Shown one piece after another: positions 32,917-45,377 of a DNA stretch of 64,000 bases. The number at the start of each line of letters is the position of its first letter. Position 1 is the first letter of the stretch. The stretch comes from Muricea muricata (taxonomy: Eukaryota; Cnidaria; Anthozoa; Malacalcyonacea; Plexauridae). The stretch spans positions 17,393,312-17,457,311 of the forward strand of contig OY979719.1 in the NCBI GenBank assembly GCA_963855995.1, in the 5' to 3' direction. Position numbers and translations under genes: made by a program. A model generated the notes under the pieces. It did no database searches. It saw only the letters and a program-made list of their open reading frames with translations, and had not been told where the DNA came from.

Positions 32917-35900
32917 ATGTCCTGGCTGGTTGATTTGGCGGGCAAAGCTGAGTCTTTGCTGGAAAAAGTTGATCAAACTGCTGCTAATGCACTTCACGTT
33001 GAAAAAGGAGTTGGTTCTGATCTGCCTTCAAGCAATGCTAATCCAGCTCCTACTCATGCACATGGCTCAGAAAAAAGTCGTGATAAGGATGATGATGTGA
33101 ACCCAGCTGGAAAAAGCATTTCCAAATCTAATGTAAATGTCACTAATAGTAAGTATAATTATATTTGATTATAGAGAAGTAATGTCGACAATGGTGTTGC
33201 CAAAGTTGATTGTTTCTGGCACAAACCTTGAGTGTCAAAGTGTCCAAGAATTATCTAATGGGGCACAGGGAAGTATGATCTTCTTGCCCACTCACACTGG
33301 TTCCAGAATGCTCATTATGCATACATTAATGTAACAACAATGATTATGGCACAAGAACGTTTCATTGCTTTCTCGTCAGCCCTCCCTCCCCTTCTAGGCA
33401 GCAGAAATTAAACTTCACAAGTACAATTAGAATAAAATGTTTTACACAAAAATACTAGCCACATTTTTAGTGCCTGTACTGGTATATTGTGGAAAACAGT
33501 TATAGAGGAAGATTGAGTTTTAAAGGTCAATTAAAGATTTAGTTTCTACTACCGTGTACCAGTAGTAGAAATGTGTTAGAAAATATCCCTGTTATTGAAG
33601 GATAGAGGTTTAGGTGTTTGTGGTTGATGCTTGAATCAGGGGTCCATCATGAAGACCAGTTGTGTGATAAAGTTCTATTTCTAATTTAAACCGTGCAGTC
33701 ATGAATTATTATGTAGGTCGTCCATCATCTCCGAAACCCAAGACCAGCACCAATGTTCCCAGAACATCGTCACAGACGAACGTTGGTCAGAAGAAAAATG
33801 ACGACCAGTTATTTGAGTTTCTCAACAGCGGTTCAAGCCCTGGTGACAAGAAACGAATCACAAACCAACTACGGTCAACTTCTCCTGTCGAAACATCATC
33901 ACCTAAGATGCCAAAACTTAATAATGTTGCAAGTGAGCAGAAGAAAAGACCAGATATAACTGCTTCAGGTACACCTGGGATAATTACTCTACATATCCCT
34001 AGATATCCACATCTTTCCTCCTCTATGAGCATTTCTTTTGGGAATAAAACATCCTTTTGATTTCCATCAGTTTTACAGCTTGAATATGTGGATTGTATTG
34101 CAACTGACCAAATTATCAACAAAATAACTGGATCATCACCAGCCTATTCTATTAGACCAGCCACAAAGCCAGCTGGTAATTTTAGATCTATTCAGTATGT
34201 CAATATGTCTTTTCCTATTTAACTGCAAAAAACAGAACTGCAGGATGCACAACTTCATGATGGCCTCCAAAATGTTTAAAACGCTTGATCATAGATTTGT
34301 GGTTGCCGTCTTGAGGCTTCTAGTGCATGGTTAGAAATAGAATTGAAACACTGCGCGTCGACAAAGACAAGCGTTAAGTCGTCACGAAAATATTTCGTGC
34401 ACTTAAATTGGATAAGAGTCGCTACCAATCCCAGTTGACTCGATAGCTCAATTGGTAGAGCGGCGGTCTAGAAACCCGAAGATGCGAGTTCGAATCCCGC
34501 TCGAGACAACGAATTTTTCGTTGTTCTCTGCAGTGTCAAATTAATATGAATCTAGTTTTTCATATCTCTGAGGATGGTTTTGAAATCGAATCGAAGCACT
34601 GTGCGTCCACAAAGACAAGCGTTAAGTTGTCACCAAAATATTTCGTGCACTTAATTTGGATAAGACTCGCTACCAATCCCAGTTGACTCGTCGTGAGGTT
34701 ATTCTTGGAATAGCGCAAAATTACGTTTAGCTTTATACCTTCCATGGTGCTCTGATAATGTGTAATACAACCCACCACAAATCATGTCTAAATTGTTTTG
34801 GACAGGCTATTTTCCGGAGGGTGAAACCTCGTACCAAACTGATGACTCAGTTGACGTGATCGACGCCAGTCCTGAACATAGCTCGGAGAAAATCGTCGCT
34901 ACAAAACTACCCGAAGTCGAGGCATTGCAGACGACAGAAAGCAAGCCGAGCAGAGAGAAGACCGAGCAGCCCGCCAGAGTATCGAATTTGGAGTTGGAAA
35001 ATAAATTGCTGAGAAAAGAAGTGGACTCGCTCAATGCCGAGTTGTTGTCGCTGGCCCAACGATCAAAAGATTCTCAAGAAAGTAAGGAATGGTTTTCTTG
35101 TGGTTCACTGGTAAAAACGGCTAGAAACTGGTTGACAACTTGCAACAGACTTGTTACTACAACATTTTGCCATTTTCGACTGTCATAGAGTATTTTTAAA
35201 TTGATAAAACACAAAACTATTGATACTCCGTAAACTGTCACCATGTTTGTATTCGAAACGTTTTGACATGTAGCACAAGTCATCTTCAGTAGATGTCATC
35301 TTCATCAAGACAAGTCATCTTCAGTAGATGACTAGTACTACATGTGATCTTCAGTAGATGACTTGTACTACATATCGAAACGTTTATAATAAAAGAATGT
35401 TGACAATTTACAGAATGTCAATAGTTTTTTGTTGCCATTTGTCAACAGACTTGTCTCAAGTTGAACAAAACTTCGACAAGTTGTACCAAGTCTGCAAATT
35501 GCAAGTTGCAACAAGCCTGATTTGTCGATTATTACTGAAGAAGATCCTTTCTTACGGGTCGAAAGCTTTGCGATGATAAATTTACGCGATGTTTTCACAA
35601 AATTATATCGCCATGCAAACATGCAAGGGACGTACTATACCAACTTGCTGCAATTTCACGAGTTGCAACAAATTTGTCAATTTCATGAAGTCCCAAAAAG
35701 TCTGTTTAAATAATGCTTGTCGTGTAGTATGTCGAGTAGCAAGACTTCTAATAGACCTTAGAAGTGCTTACGTCACGCGGTTTTCAATACATATAAATAC
35801 AAGGTAGATTTTTCCCACATGTTTCCCACATTGCATTGCGATATTCATTGCTTAACTCTGGCGTGACGTAAGAACTTCAAACGTCTATTGAAAGGCGTCT

Positions 35901-38900
35901 TTTTATCGACAAAATAGGAGTTCAAAATGCAGAAAGGGAATCTCAGAGGTTGAACGGACAGTTGAACAAGGAGGGGAAATTGCGGCGGGAATTTCAGTCG
36001 CGAGAGGATGATCTTAGAGAGGCACTGGGCGCCAAGGATTCACAGCTAGCTGTTCTGAGAATACGAATCCAAGAAAGCGACCAGGAACTACGTCAAACCA
36101 AGGAAAAACTAGAAAGATTTCAGAACGAAAACGAGAGGTAAAGACATTCGTAATCAGTCAGTTTATCACGTCATGTATTTTGTTTGTACCCTCTTACACA
36201 CGTTAGAATCTCTCAACTTGCATCAAGTCTGTCAACAAGCCATTAATAGGTAGTGAACAAGTTTGCAACAACAACCTTGACGGGAATCTTAGACGTGTTA
36301 CAAGTTTGCCCTAACGACTCTGATACAGACCTGTTGTAAGGATATTGACAACACAAGGCTGTAACAATATTGTTATATCACGACTGTGTAGGGGGGGGGG
36401 GGGGTAATTAACAGTATCATATACAGGATGAGTAAAAAAAACCGATGCCCTTTCATATTCAAATTAGCCGCGAATTTCATTACGGTGCATTCCCATGGGT
36501 GTGTATTGTTCTCTTGTTTCTGACTTTGTCTTGTTTCTGACAGATCTTGCACGGCCAGAATTACACCATTAGATTTTGTTTTACATTATTTACAAATTTC
36601 AAGATTGCAATGATGCTAGTTTGAATTTCAATAGTATCAGTTTTTTTACTCACCCTGTACTGTGTACAAAGTGACGATCTGCTCTCTGTAGATCCATGGA
36701 AATAAACCGTAATAAAATTCGCGGTTAATTTGAATTTAGAATCAGGTTTTTTCACTCATCCTGTATTATACAATCTACCAAAGCTTCAGGCAAAAATTTT
36801 TTGGAAATCCAACGGTCTAGCGTGTGCAATCTTTGAAAATCAACCCGCGTGTTACGCCGGCTAACATTTAATGCTTCATTATTTTCCACCCCAGGATACT
36901 TCGCGACCACAGTGACTCGAGTGGAATTCAAAATCAGGTGCTGGAAGATTTGCGGGCAAGAATGCAAGAAGCTGAGATGGCATTAAAACATGAACAAGAA
37001 GCACATCAACAATCCAGTGTATGTAAATAGTTCTGTTCACCACATTAGTGTACTGTATTGAAACCTTGAAGGGTAATGGCAACAAAGAACATTCTTTGCG
37101 CATTCGAAAGAGCTTTTGAAATAACTAACAAAGCCTGTTGTGGCTTTTTCATATCTTGCTTGATTCTTGAGATATTTGGACTCAAACGTGTGACCTGTCC
37201 GCCATCTTGGATAAATTCTAGATCTCATTACATGGCGTAACAAATGGGATAAGCCTTAAAAATTACTCGTAATAGAATAAGTAACAAACATTAGTTGGAA
37301 AAAATGCTCTATCTCAATGTGTGATGTCAAATAGCAAGTAGAAACGAGTTTCTAGTTTGTCCTGATTGTTGCTTTCCAATAATTAAATGTTGCGTGATTC
37401 CACTTCTGACGTAACATGTATATCCTTGGAAATCCAAGATGGCTGGCACTTCGTGTGTTTGAGCCGAAATATCTCAAGAATCAAGCTAGATATGAAAAAA
37501 CTGAAACAGGTTTTATTACTTACTTCAAAAGCTCTTTCAAATGGGCAAAGAATATTTTTTTGTTGCCATTACTCTTTAAGTATGAATACACCTAGAGGTG
37601 TACCCAGACCATTCTGTTGGGGAGTTGTCCTCCGCGGATTGTTCGACTTTCCTATCAATTCTGTTGGTAAATTTTTCGTTTTTGCACAACATAAACTCTG
37701 AATAAACCGACGAAGTTTAAGAAGTTGGGGAAGGGTGTCTCTCAACCCCCCCCCCCCCCCGCGCGCTTCCAATACACCCAATTCCTATAATTCTTTATCT
37801 CGTATGTTTGTCTTGATTTTTAATGTACTTGTTCATTTGCAGACTGAAAGCTCAGAACGTCAAAGTAAATTGGAAAGTGAACAAAGATCCATGGCGGAAA
37901 CTGTGAAGACTCTACAGAAAAATATTGTTCAAGAAAGACGTATCTTTGACTTGTATTCCATAGTTTTTTTCCTTCTCTGAGAACCTGGGTCTGACCTTAC
38001 TTGAAAATTTTTAAAATCAATCAGTGAGATTGATTTATCACCAACTGATCAAATTGTATTAAATTATCTGTATTTAAGTTTTAATTAATATATATTTACA
38101 AGAGCAACAGGTTTCTTCAAATTTCGGAGTTAATTATCAAACTTTAAAAATGGTTGTGAAATTATCTGCAAAAATTTACTTTGAGCTTGGTGTCACTTTG
38201 AGTCTTTATCACACCGGGAAAGCTAAAAATATGCCTGACCACCGTGGGAATTGAACCTATGACCTTTGGAATGCTAACCCAATGCTCTGCCAACTGATTC
38301 GAGTGATATTTCGGAACTGAGACTAGCTCCTTCGATATCAATATAATCTTAACTTTCATTTTGAGGTTAATTATCAAACCTCAAAAATTTCTATGAAATT
38401 TTCTGCGAAAATTGAGATTCGAAAAAAATTCTGGGAACTAGGCTCCGATAATTCGATACCTATGTAACTAAATTTTCCTTGACTGCATCTTCCACCACGC
38501 CAGGCAACGCAACCGACTGTACGAACAAATTGAAAGCATGCGAGAACAAGCTATCGAGTGCGAATCAAGAGTTCCGCGACTACAAAGAGAAGGCAGGCCG
38601 TATTCTTCAAGCGAAAGAGAAAGTGATCGCCAGTTTGAAGGAAGGAAAGGCGATAGTGGGGGATAGCTCGGGGATCACGGGCGCAGAATACGAAGTGGTG
38701 TGTCAGGAGAGAGACGTCTTACGAGATGAGTTGCATCAGGTCAAGTATAACATGGAGCAGTTGAAGGTAGATGTACAGGTATGTGAAGGGTTATAGGAAG
38801 GTAAATCAAGTTAGAGGTTGACCATTCGATGGTTGATAAGGAAGGGAGGAGGGTGCGTTGACAATGTGTTGACTTAAAACAGTGTCGACTTGTCAATTTC

Positions 38901-41900
38901 ATCAACACTTTGTGACAAGCCATTTTGATTTGACCAAGTTTTGAGCAAATCCAGCGACGCTACCAGTGCTAGTTTTGGCGTCAGTGTTGTGGTCCAGACT
39001 GTACATGAATTTTCACATTTTTTACTGGAGTGGGCCGGTGTTTTGTTTTCTACCCTTTAGACTCCCTCTCACGGCTTCACCTTCAGAATGTATGCAAGTA
39101 AAGCTTAATATGGGCATGTATTTTCTTTAAAAATTTCCATAAGTTCCTTGCACGCAAAACGTTACCCCCAGAATATGCTACTTAGATGATTGGACTATAT
39201 ATTACGCTGAAAATTGGCGGGGGCGGGTTATAACTAATACTTGAGTTGGGGGAGGGAGGTGGAGGTGGTGCGCCCCCTGTGCTCCCCCACCAGAAAGTCC
39301 TTCTATGGATTCTGCCATATTTTATGATGTATTATTTCCGCACCGTGCCGTATTGTAGGAACTGGAGCAACAGTTGCAGTCAGAAAGCGAGACAGCTCAA
39401 GAACAAACAGAACATTTCCAGTCGTTGCTGGAGGAAGAAAAACGTTTGAAGGAAGAAGCCAATCAGGATGTACTCAAAACACGCGAGGTATACACACAGG
39501 ACCTTTGCTAGCATTGTGGACTTTCGCAGGACTCACATTACAGGACGTGTCTTTAAGGTTTACAATAAGTGGTGTACAATGGGTGGTTGTATCAAAGGAG
39601 TAGACGGTTATCTACAAATGTCGTACAAATTGGCGAGGGTGGTGGTGGAGTGTTGGCTTGTGGCGTGCTCCTTGATCAACTACTATTAGAAGTCAATTCT
39701 AATTGGCGTTAAGCAAAACGTCCATGAGGAAATATACTAAAAAGCTCAGAAACTAGATTATAAACCGGCGACTCAGCGCTAGTGACCGTCCTCTATTTAC
39801 AACTCTGCTTTAAAATGTTCCCTGTGACAATTTGGGACTGACATCTCTCTTCAACTCTGATCCTGGTTTAACCAGGCTTTAATTTAACTTAATGTCGCCA
39901 CAGTCAAGCTAACCTTCAGCTCTATTAAATATATTTTTCTCTACTTGCATTTAATTTTCTTTGTATGTTTTAGGAACTGCAAACTCTCAAAGACGATAAC
40001 TACAGGCAAAGAACAAGTCTAATCACACAGATACAGGTATATTCATAAGTAAACTCTGGTTTGCAACTTACTAGCGACTTAAAGGAGCAGTGTCACATTT
40101 CACGCATATTTTACTTCTTTATTTTCTCGCTATTTTACGAATTTCTTGTAGATTCAGCTTGATTAAAGCACATAAATTATTTTTACCTTCTTCTGTATTC
40201 AAGAGACAACAGACGGCGAAATCACTACAATTCCAACGGTTACATCCCGCTTCGATTTTTGCATTCTCCATGCTTTAAATACATTGTATACCAAATAAAA
40301 TATTTTGCGTTTATTGTCGCATAATTTCCTTCGAACTTTGTCATTCTGTTGCTTTTTTATCATGTGGAAATATCGAATTTCAGACATTCTCGCCCTCCTT
40401 TGAGGACGCCATCTTGGATTCCGAACATGAAAACGTTGGCCCAACGCTTTCAAGTTTATTATGCGCAGAAGCGTATGCGTGAAATATGACACTGCTCTTT
40501 TAAGCATAAAGCACAAGGTAAAACAAAAGACAAAACAATTGAAAGAAATCCACTGAAGTCCGAGTCTTGTGTCATGAGTCTTGTGTCGGAAATCCACCGA
40601 AGACCAAGAAATGAAGACGATAACTTGTGTCTAACAATTGATTTCATTCCTTTGTGGTTTTCTTCTGCATGCGCTTATATTTGCCTGGTAGTGTTAACCA
40701 GACTGTAATTTTAACTTTGACATTCTTGGTGAAAGTTAAAAATCAACTGTAGTTTTAAAATATTACTTTGGTGTAGATATATTTACTCGTACTTTCAGAA
40801 CGCTTAAGATGTCGTCTTTTGTTTTAGGAAAGGGAAGGAGAAATAGAGAAACTCAAAAGCCAGGTACACAACTGGTCAACTATATAAAAAAGAAGAATCT
40901 TTATAATTTTTAAACACACAAAACTTATTTTCTTTGGGGGTTTAGAATGCACTTCAGCTTTTTTGAGGGAATTGATTTTGCTTGTTTTGAATAGTGAACG
41001 TTCTCTTATCTGAAATACTGTGTTCTGTAACGATGAGAAGATGAAGACACATTATTATTTTCTTAAGTTACTGTACAGCTTGTTTTGGATGTCGAAGACA
41101 TCGGGTGTTTTTTGCACATCTGTTCACAAAATGAATGTAATCACTGAAGATATTCACTACTCGTGTGTGTTTCATGGGTAGCTTTTAGCAAAGACCTACA
41201 CCACAACAAGCGAGGCGGAGCTCGAGAATCGCGTGAGAGCTTTGACGGAGAATCTCATCCAGAAACAGACCGTCATTGAGGCATTGAGTACGGAGAAAAG
41301 TTCATTGGTTTTACAATTGGAAAGATTAGAGGTAAGAAAGCCTTAGTGGTCATTCAATATGTTAATTGATGGAGTGTCGGAGGGCTTCAGGAGCGCTGTG
41401 GTCAGTGCAGGTGCCTTGCACCTCTGAGACGGTTCAGTAACGCAGTCATCACGTCCTTTTCTTAGACTCTGTTGTCGTCTACTTTTAGTGAACTAAATGT
41501 CCTCGGAGAAATCATACAGTTACTGCTCAAAAGTGTGAATACACCTGCTGATCTGCTTAGTCAACTATGCCTATCCATTTCCCTGATTTTGAGGTTATAT
41601 GCATGTTCTACTAGTACTATTTTAATTGCAAGTGTGCAAAGACCTTAGAAGATGCAAGTCAGAATTTTTAACAATGAAAGAATGACTAACCAAAAAAAAG
41701 CTATGGGTATCACTTTACCATGAAACTACATTTCACACTTGTATTCAAACTTTTGAGCAGTAACTGTATTTCTTTAATAATGTTTAAATAAATACTCTCG
41801 ACTATGTAGGGGGACACTTATCATTGATGCCAGAGGTTGGCATCGAAGGGAAATGTTTTTAATAGTAGAAACTTTGTTTACCCAATCTCAATTCTTCACT

Positions 41901-44557
41901 CCTACTGAAATACCTGTAAAGAATTTAGTGCCTAACCCTGACAGAATATCTCACAATTGTCACATGTAAGAGAGAAAAAGACCGTAGCAATGTTGAAAAG
42001 AGAAGAAAGATATTGCAAATGAGAGCAGCTGTAAATGAGAAATCAGGCAATGACAAATAGCGACTCTGGTTAATTAGTTTGTTGTATTGACTGTTTACAT
42101 TGCTGTATATTCTCAACAAGTTTCAATGAAGTCATGTTTTTGAAATGACAATGAAGCTTTGTTTACCCAAACCTTGAGGTACTTTTTTGTTTACCCAACC
42201 TTTTTTAGTTTACCAAATCATTTTCTCTCCAGTCCGATACCCCCTTCCATAAATAATGATCGGTCGCTAAAGGACAGTATTGCAGGCAGACTGCAGTTTC
42301 GAAGTGTTGGCTCGTTAATGCAGTTTTTACATTCATTTAAACAGAGCAGCGAGGCTTACATGATTTTTACACGTTTTCGTAATCCCACAGCCAACAAACA
42401 CTCATGACTAACTCGTCTATTTCATGTCAGATGCAGTACAAAGATATTCAACGGTCAACGGCTAGGGTCTTAGTTCCAACAACATTTGATGAAGGTGAAG
42501 AAGGTACATCGTAAGACAAGTCTAATTGACAGGAATATCTGAAACAAAACGATCTGAGGGTGGCTGTATAAAACTCCTAATTAGTTTTAATTAATAGTGA
42601 TTGAGTCCAAATTACGTGGTTTTGATTTGTTGACGTTTCTACTAATCATAGTTAACTTTGTCCAAAAACCGCTATCAATTTTATAAAATTCAAGAAAAAA
42701 GCATACTCCGAAGAATAACATCTTGTAAACTTAAGATATGAGCTATAATTGTTGTTTTTGTTGTTGTGGCTCATACCTTGAGTTTACAAGCTGTAAATTT
42801 TTTTAATAGTTAACTTTAATCAGTTTTTTTATAACCGGTACTTGATTTTAATAGTTTGTACTTTCTGAGACACTCCGTTGAAAGGATGTTGAAACATCTA
42901 ATGATGCAAAAAAATTTATCGATATTTTTAGGGGGAAGAGTGCGTCCCATTACCTCAATTATGCCGTCACAAATTACCGAGTCTGCTAAAGTTCACAAAG
43001 CCGTGAACGAAATTGATAAATTCAGGTACTGAATGTTGAACGGCAAAAAGTAAACAACCTGTTGCTTGGTGGACTTATTTATTAAAAATAATGTCTTGGT
43101 CAAAATAATGTTGCCATATTGATCAAAACATGACAGGTCAAAATAGTGTTGTGGTGAAAATAAGATAGCCCGTATTAATCAAAACATGACAGGTCAAAAC
43201 TGTGTTGTGGTGAAAATAATATTGTCCGTATGGGTTAAATAACCAAAACATTTTGCAGTGCCCATATTCACAGCCAAAAATGTCACGGACTGGTTGCAAG
43301 TTTTCAATTTTACCTGCTTGTATCAACTAGTCAACAATTTGCAAAAAACTTGTCAATTTCATCAAGTTGCAAATCAAATCAGGCTGATTGCAACTTATCT
43401 TAACAGACTTGTTACAACTTGTTGAAACACTTTGCAGCAAGCCTGTGGAAAACAAGTCTGAAGATCAACAATGACTTTTGGGACGTTAAAATATTTATTA
43501 TTTTCGAGTATTCGACTGCCAGCCTGCGGGTTATAGTCGCTCAAACCAGAGAACGTCCCAAAAGTCATTATCTATAAACTTGGTTTTGCCTCCAACATTT
43601 TTAAAACTTGCAACAAGTCTGTTGACAACTTAGAACAGACTTGATGTTGTTGTAAAGACGCTAAGATATTTTGATGTGTGAAATATTTTGCGGTTCAGTA
43701 AAAGTGCAATATTATGTTTTGATTTCGTAGTATCCGCCTGGGAGTGTTTCTGCGTCGCTATCCTATTGCAAGGCTTATGTTGATCGTTTACATGGTAGGT
43801 TCTATGAAAGGAGAGGAGAGGGGTGATAAATAGAGGAAGGAAAGAAAGGGGGAGGGGATTGGATAGGGAAGGGTCGGAAACGGGGAGGGTGGGTAATGGG
43901 TAAGGGGTAGGTGCAGATGGGTTCGTGAGGGGAAAGAGAGAGGAGGGGCTAAGAAATTCAAGTAAGAGGGGTTGTAAAGGACAAGTAAGAGAGGGAAAAG
44001 GGATGAAGGGTGGGTTTGGGGAGGAGCATATGGAAGGAGGGCTAAAGTATTGGAGGGAAGCGTGAGGAAAGAGAGATGAGGGACAGGGGAAGGAGGGTGC
44101 TCAGAGTGCCCTGTAGGAGAAGCAGGGTGAGTAAAAGCGAGATTGAAACAGCGTGGATGAAAAAAGGAAGAAAAGAAGGGAAAGTAGTAGTGAGAGGGGA
44201 ATAGTTGGATGTAGGAAAAGGAGAGGGGAATGAAGGGAGAGAGAAGGTGGGGTCGATTTCAGGAGAAGGGGAAAAGAAGAAGAGGGAGGGATGAATGGAT
44301 GTAAAGAGGGAAAGAGGAAGAATAAGAGGATGTAGAGAGGGTGGGGGAGGGATGGAAGAAAAGAGAGCGTGAAATACCAGGAACACCTTAACATTTTTTC
44401 TCTGTCATCACACGATGTTATACTACGTGTCCTGATGTTTATATTTTTGCAGATCCTCCTACATTTATGGGTATTTATTGTACTACTGACGTATCAACCT
44501 GAAGTTCACACTAATTCTCCTGTTGGAGCAATGCCAAATATTCCACATTCCAAATAA
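32917..44557 (+). CDS. GOLGA5: Golgin-84 (golgin subfamily A member 5)
   Basis: Fifteen exons: 32917-33148, 33699-33968, 34806-35081, 35933-36137, 36895-37018, 37843-37939, 38504-38778, 39359-39487, 39974-40036, 40828-40863, 41182-41331, 42431-42503, 42932-43025, 43731-43794 and 44453-44557. All join in phase to 730 aa, close to vertebrate golgin-84. The start MSWLVDLAGKAESLLEKVDQ is the family signature. Then come a disordered region with DDQLFEFLNS, a coiled coil of about 450 residues (LELENKLLRKEVDSLNAELL, GAKDSQLAVLRIRIQESD, RDYKEKAGRILQAKEKVIAS, ENLIQKQTVIEALSTEKSSL), and a C-terminal membrane anchor (IRLGVFLRRYPIARL, LLHLWVFIVLLTYQPE). It tethers vesicles and shapes Golgi stacks, facing the cytosol. 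Exon 2 has a second in-frame acceptor at 33717, 18 bases on, giving 724 aa. Many introns hold mobile elements. Confidence 0.96.
34335..34700. repeat. Imperfect direct duplication flanking a tRNA-like sequence
   Basis: About 115 bases (ACAAAGACAAGCGTTAAGTC to CGCTACCAATCCCAGTTGAC) occur at 34335-34450 and again 248 bases later at 34583-34698. The first copy runs directly into a tRNA-like sequence. Located in GOLGA5 intron 2. Confidence 0.75.
34437..34507 (+). repeat. tRNA-like pseudogene or SINE head
   Basis: Folds into a degenerate cloverleaf: acceptor stem 6 of 7 pairs, D arm GCTCAATTGGTAGAGC, an anticodon stem with only three good pairs and loop CTAGAAA (AGA position), T arm GAGTTCGAATCCCGC with one mismatch. 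A serine tRNA should have a long variable arm, absent here. A diverged piece with GGCGGCAGTCTTGAAACCAG and TGCACTGTCAGATTAA at about 61624-61690 shares the downstream tail, so this is better read as a SINE head than as a working tRNA. Confidence 0.6.
35211..35432. mobile_element. Foldback element with internal tandem motif
   Basis: Outer ends ACAAAACTATTGATACTC and AATGTCAATAGTTTTTTGT are inverted, as are inner TATTCGAAACGTTTTGACAT and TATCGAAACGTTTATAATA. The centre has three copies of CATCTTCAGTAGATG-type text, itself palindromic. It splits a CAAGTTG-rich repeat in GOLGA5 intron 3. Confidence 0.75.
35751..35888. mobile_element. 138-bp MITE, copy 2
   Basis: ATAGACCTTAGAAGTGCTTA to AACTTCAAACGTCTAT, the twin of 5791-5924 with GTCACGC / GCGTGACGTAAG at the ends. 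It ends about 45 bases before GOLGA5 exon 4. Confidence 0.85.
36422..36765. mobile_element. Tc1/mariner-type MITE with TA duplication
   Basis: CAGGATGAGTAAAAAAAACC at the left and its counterpart ending GGTTTTTTCACTCATCCTG at the right; about 65 bp of inverted similarity continuing into AATTAGCCGCGAATTTCATT. Both ends are flanked by TA, the target of Tc1/mariner transposases. A G-run precedes it at 36391. Located in GOLGA5 intron 4. Confidence 0.88.
37065..37580. mobile_element. Long-armed foldback element
   Basis: Left CTTGAAGGGTAATGGCAACA, right TGTTGCCATTACTCTTTAAG. Arms of about 170 bases are complementary through GAAAGAGCTTTTGAAATAAC, CTTGATTCTTGAGATATTTG and GCCATCTTGGAT. 516 bp in GOLGA5 intron 5. 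Confidence 0.9.
38180..38320 (-). mobile_element. tRNA-headed SINE, family 1 (minus copy)
   Basis: Read on the minus strand: GAATCAGTTGGCAGAGCATT (box A region), then AGGTTCAATTCCCACGGTGG (box B region), then TCAGGCATATTTTTAGCTTT. It matches the plus-strand copy at 25180-25345. Located in GOLGA5 intron 6. Confidence 0.78.
40078..40503. mobile_element. MITE with AAAGGAGCAGTGTCA ends
   Basis: Left TTAAAGGAGCAGTGTCACAT TTCACGCATA and right TATGCGTGAAAT ATGACACTGCTCTTTTAA are inverted with one mismatch and a one-base shift. 426 bp, GCCATCTTGGATTCC inside. Located in GOLGA5 intron 9. Confidence 0.88.
41811..42266. mobile_element. Diverged relative of the 4723-5091 MITE
   Basis: Starts GGACACTTATCATTGATGCC and ends CATAAATAATGATCGGTC. 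Internal TTTACCCAACC / GAAGGGAAATG blocks mirror the GGTTGGGTAA / GAAGAGAAATT blocks of the better preserved copy. Located in GOLGA5 intron 11. Confidence 0.6.
43088..43235. repeat. 56-bp tandem repeat
   Basis: Over two copies of a 56-bp unit containing CAAAACATGACAGGTCAAAA and GTGTTGTGGTGAAAATAA. Located in GOLGA5 intron 13. Confidence 0.8.
43469..43569. mobile_element. 101-bp hairpin element inside a CAAGTTG repeat
   Basis: Perfect 17-bp ends ATGACTTTTGGGACGTT and AACGTCCCAAAAGTCAT. It interrupts the CAAGTTG-rich repeat at 43320-43640. Confidence 0.82.
43800..44390. repeat. Purine-rich (GA) tract in the last GOLGA5 intron
   Basis: About 590 bases almost without C or T on the plus strand (runs such as GGAGGGGATTGGATAGGGAA). 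It produces long open frames on the minus strand that encode only low-complexity Pro/Ser/Leu text. Confidence 0.85.
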
Positions 44558-45377
44558 TCAAACATGTATCCTTTGGACTAATGTATCCTTTCGCTCTGAT
44601 GTCTATGCTCGACAAGGTGGGGCTCGTGTCTAACGGAACTTTTCTGACTGTATTTTGAAAACTGTAATGAAGTACCATGGACTTGAGAGCTTGTTCAAAC
44701 ATGTGATGCTCTTTCGTTGTCGGTCACACAAGAAAACATCGGAAAGTTTCAGCAAGCGACTTGTTTAAAAACACGAACGCTAACAAGAATTCAACATAGC
44801 TGTTGTTTATCCCGTGAACACTTCGTGTATTTTCCGGCTTGTATGCTCATACAAGCAAGAACTGGCTCGTTTTTGTCCTCTTTAGTCTTCGGAAAACGAT
44901 GCATGCTCGTGTTTTTTGGGCGGTAGCGTTGCATCTAATATTGTGGATTGCTCGTAAAGTATTCGTGATAGATTCGGCCTGCAAAACCATTAGAGTAAAA
45001 GTGTTTAAAGACACAAAATTAATCCTAATTGTAAATATTAAAATGAATGTCGAATATATGAAGTAAATTAAAAATTCTGCTTTGCAATTGCCGGCTCCTT
45101 GAACCTATTAAATATAACGATTACGAAGTATTATTTAAGTAAACAAGTGAAGGTTTTAAAGATGTTATGTATTGCCAAGGGGCTGCCTTCGTAAGTGATT
45201 TTGTTAACATGGCGGACGTGCGTATCAAGAAGTACACATGCACAAGGTGCAGCAATCACAAGCTGTTGACAAATTGTCTTCGCTCTGCTTGATTGACTTG
45301 TAACAAGCTTGATGGGACTGTCAGACTTGTTACAAGGTTGTTCCAACAAGACTGATACAGTCATGATATAACAATAT

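Noticed and set aside
34437-34507. A functional tRNA gene
   Set aside because: The anticodon stem has only three good pairs, the acceptor and T stems each have a mismatch, and the serine-type anticodon lacks a long variable arm.
44042-44394. Open frames of about 100 codons on the minus strand
   Set aside because: They read through a purine-rich tract and give only Pro/Ser/Leu low-complexity text inside a GOLGA5 intron.
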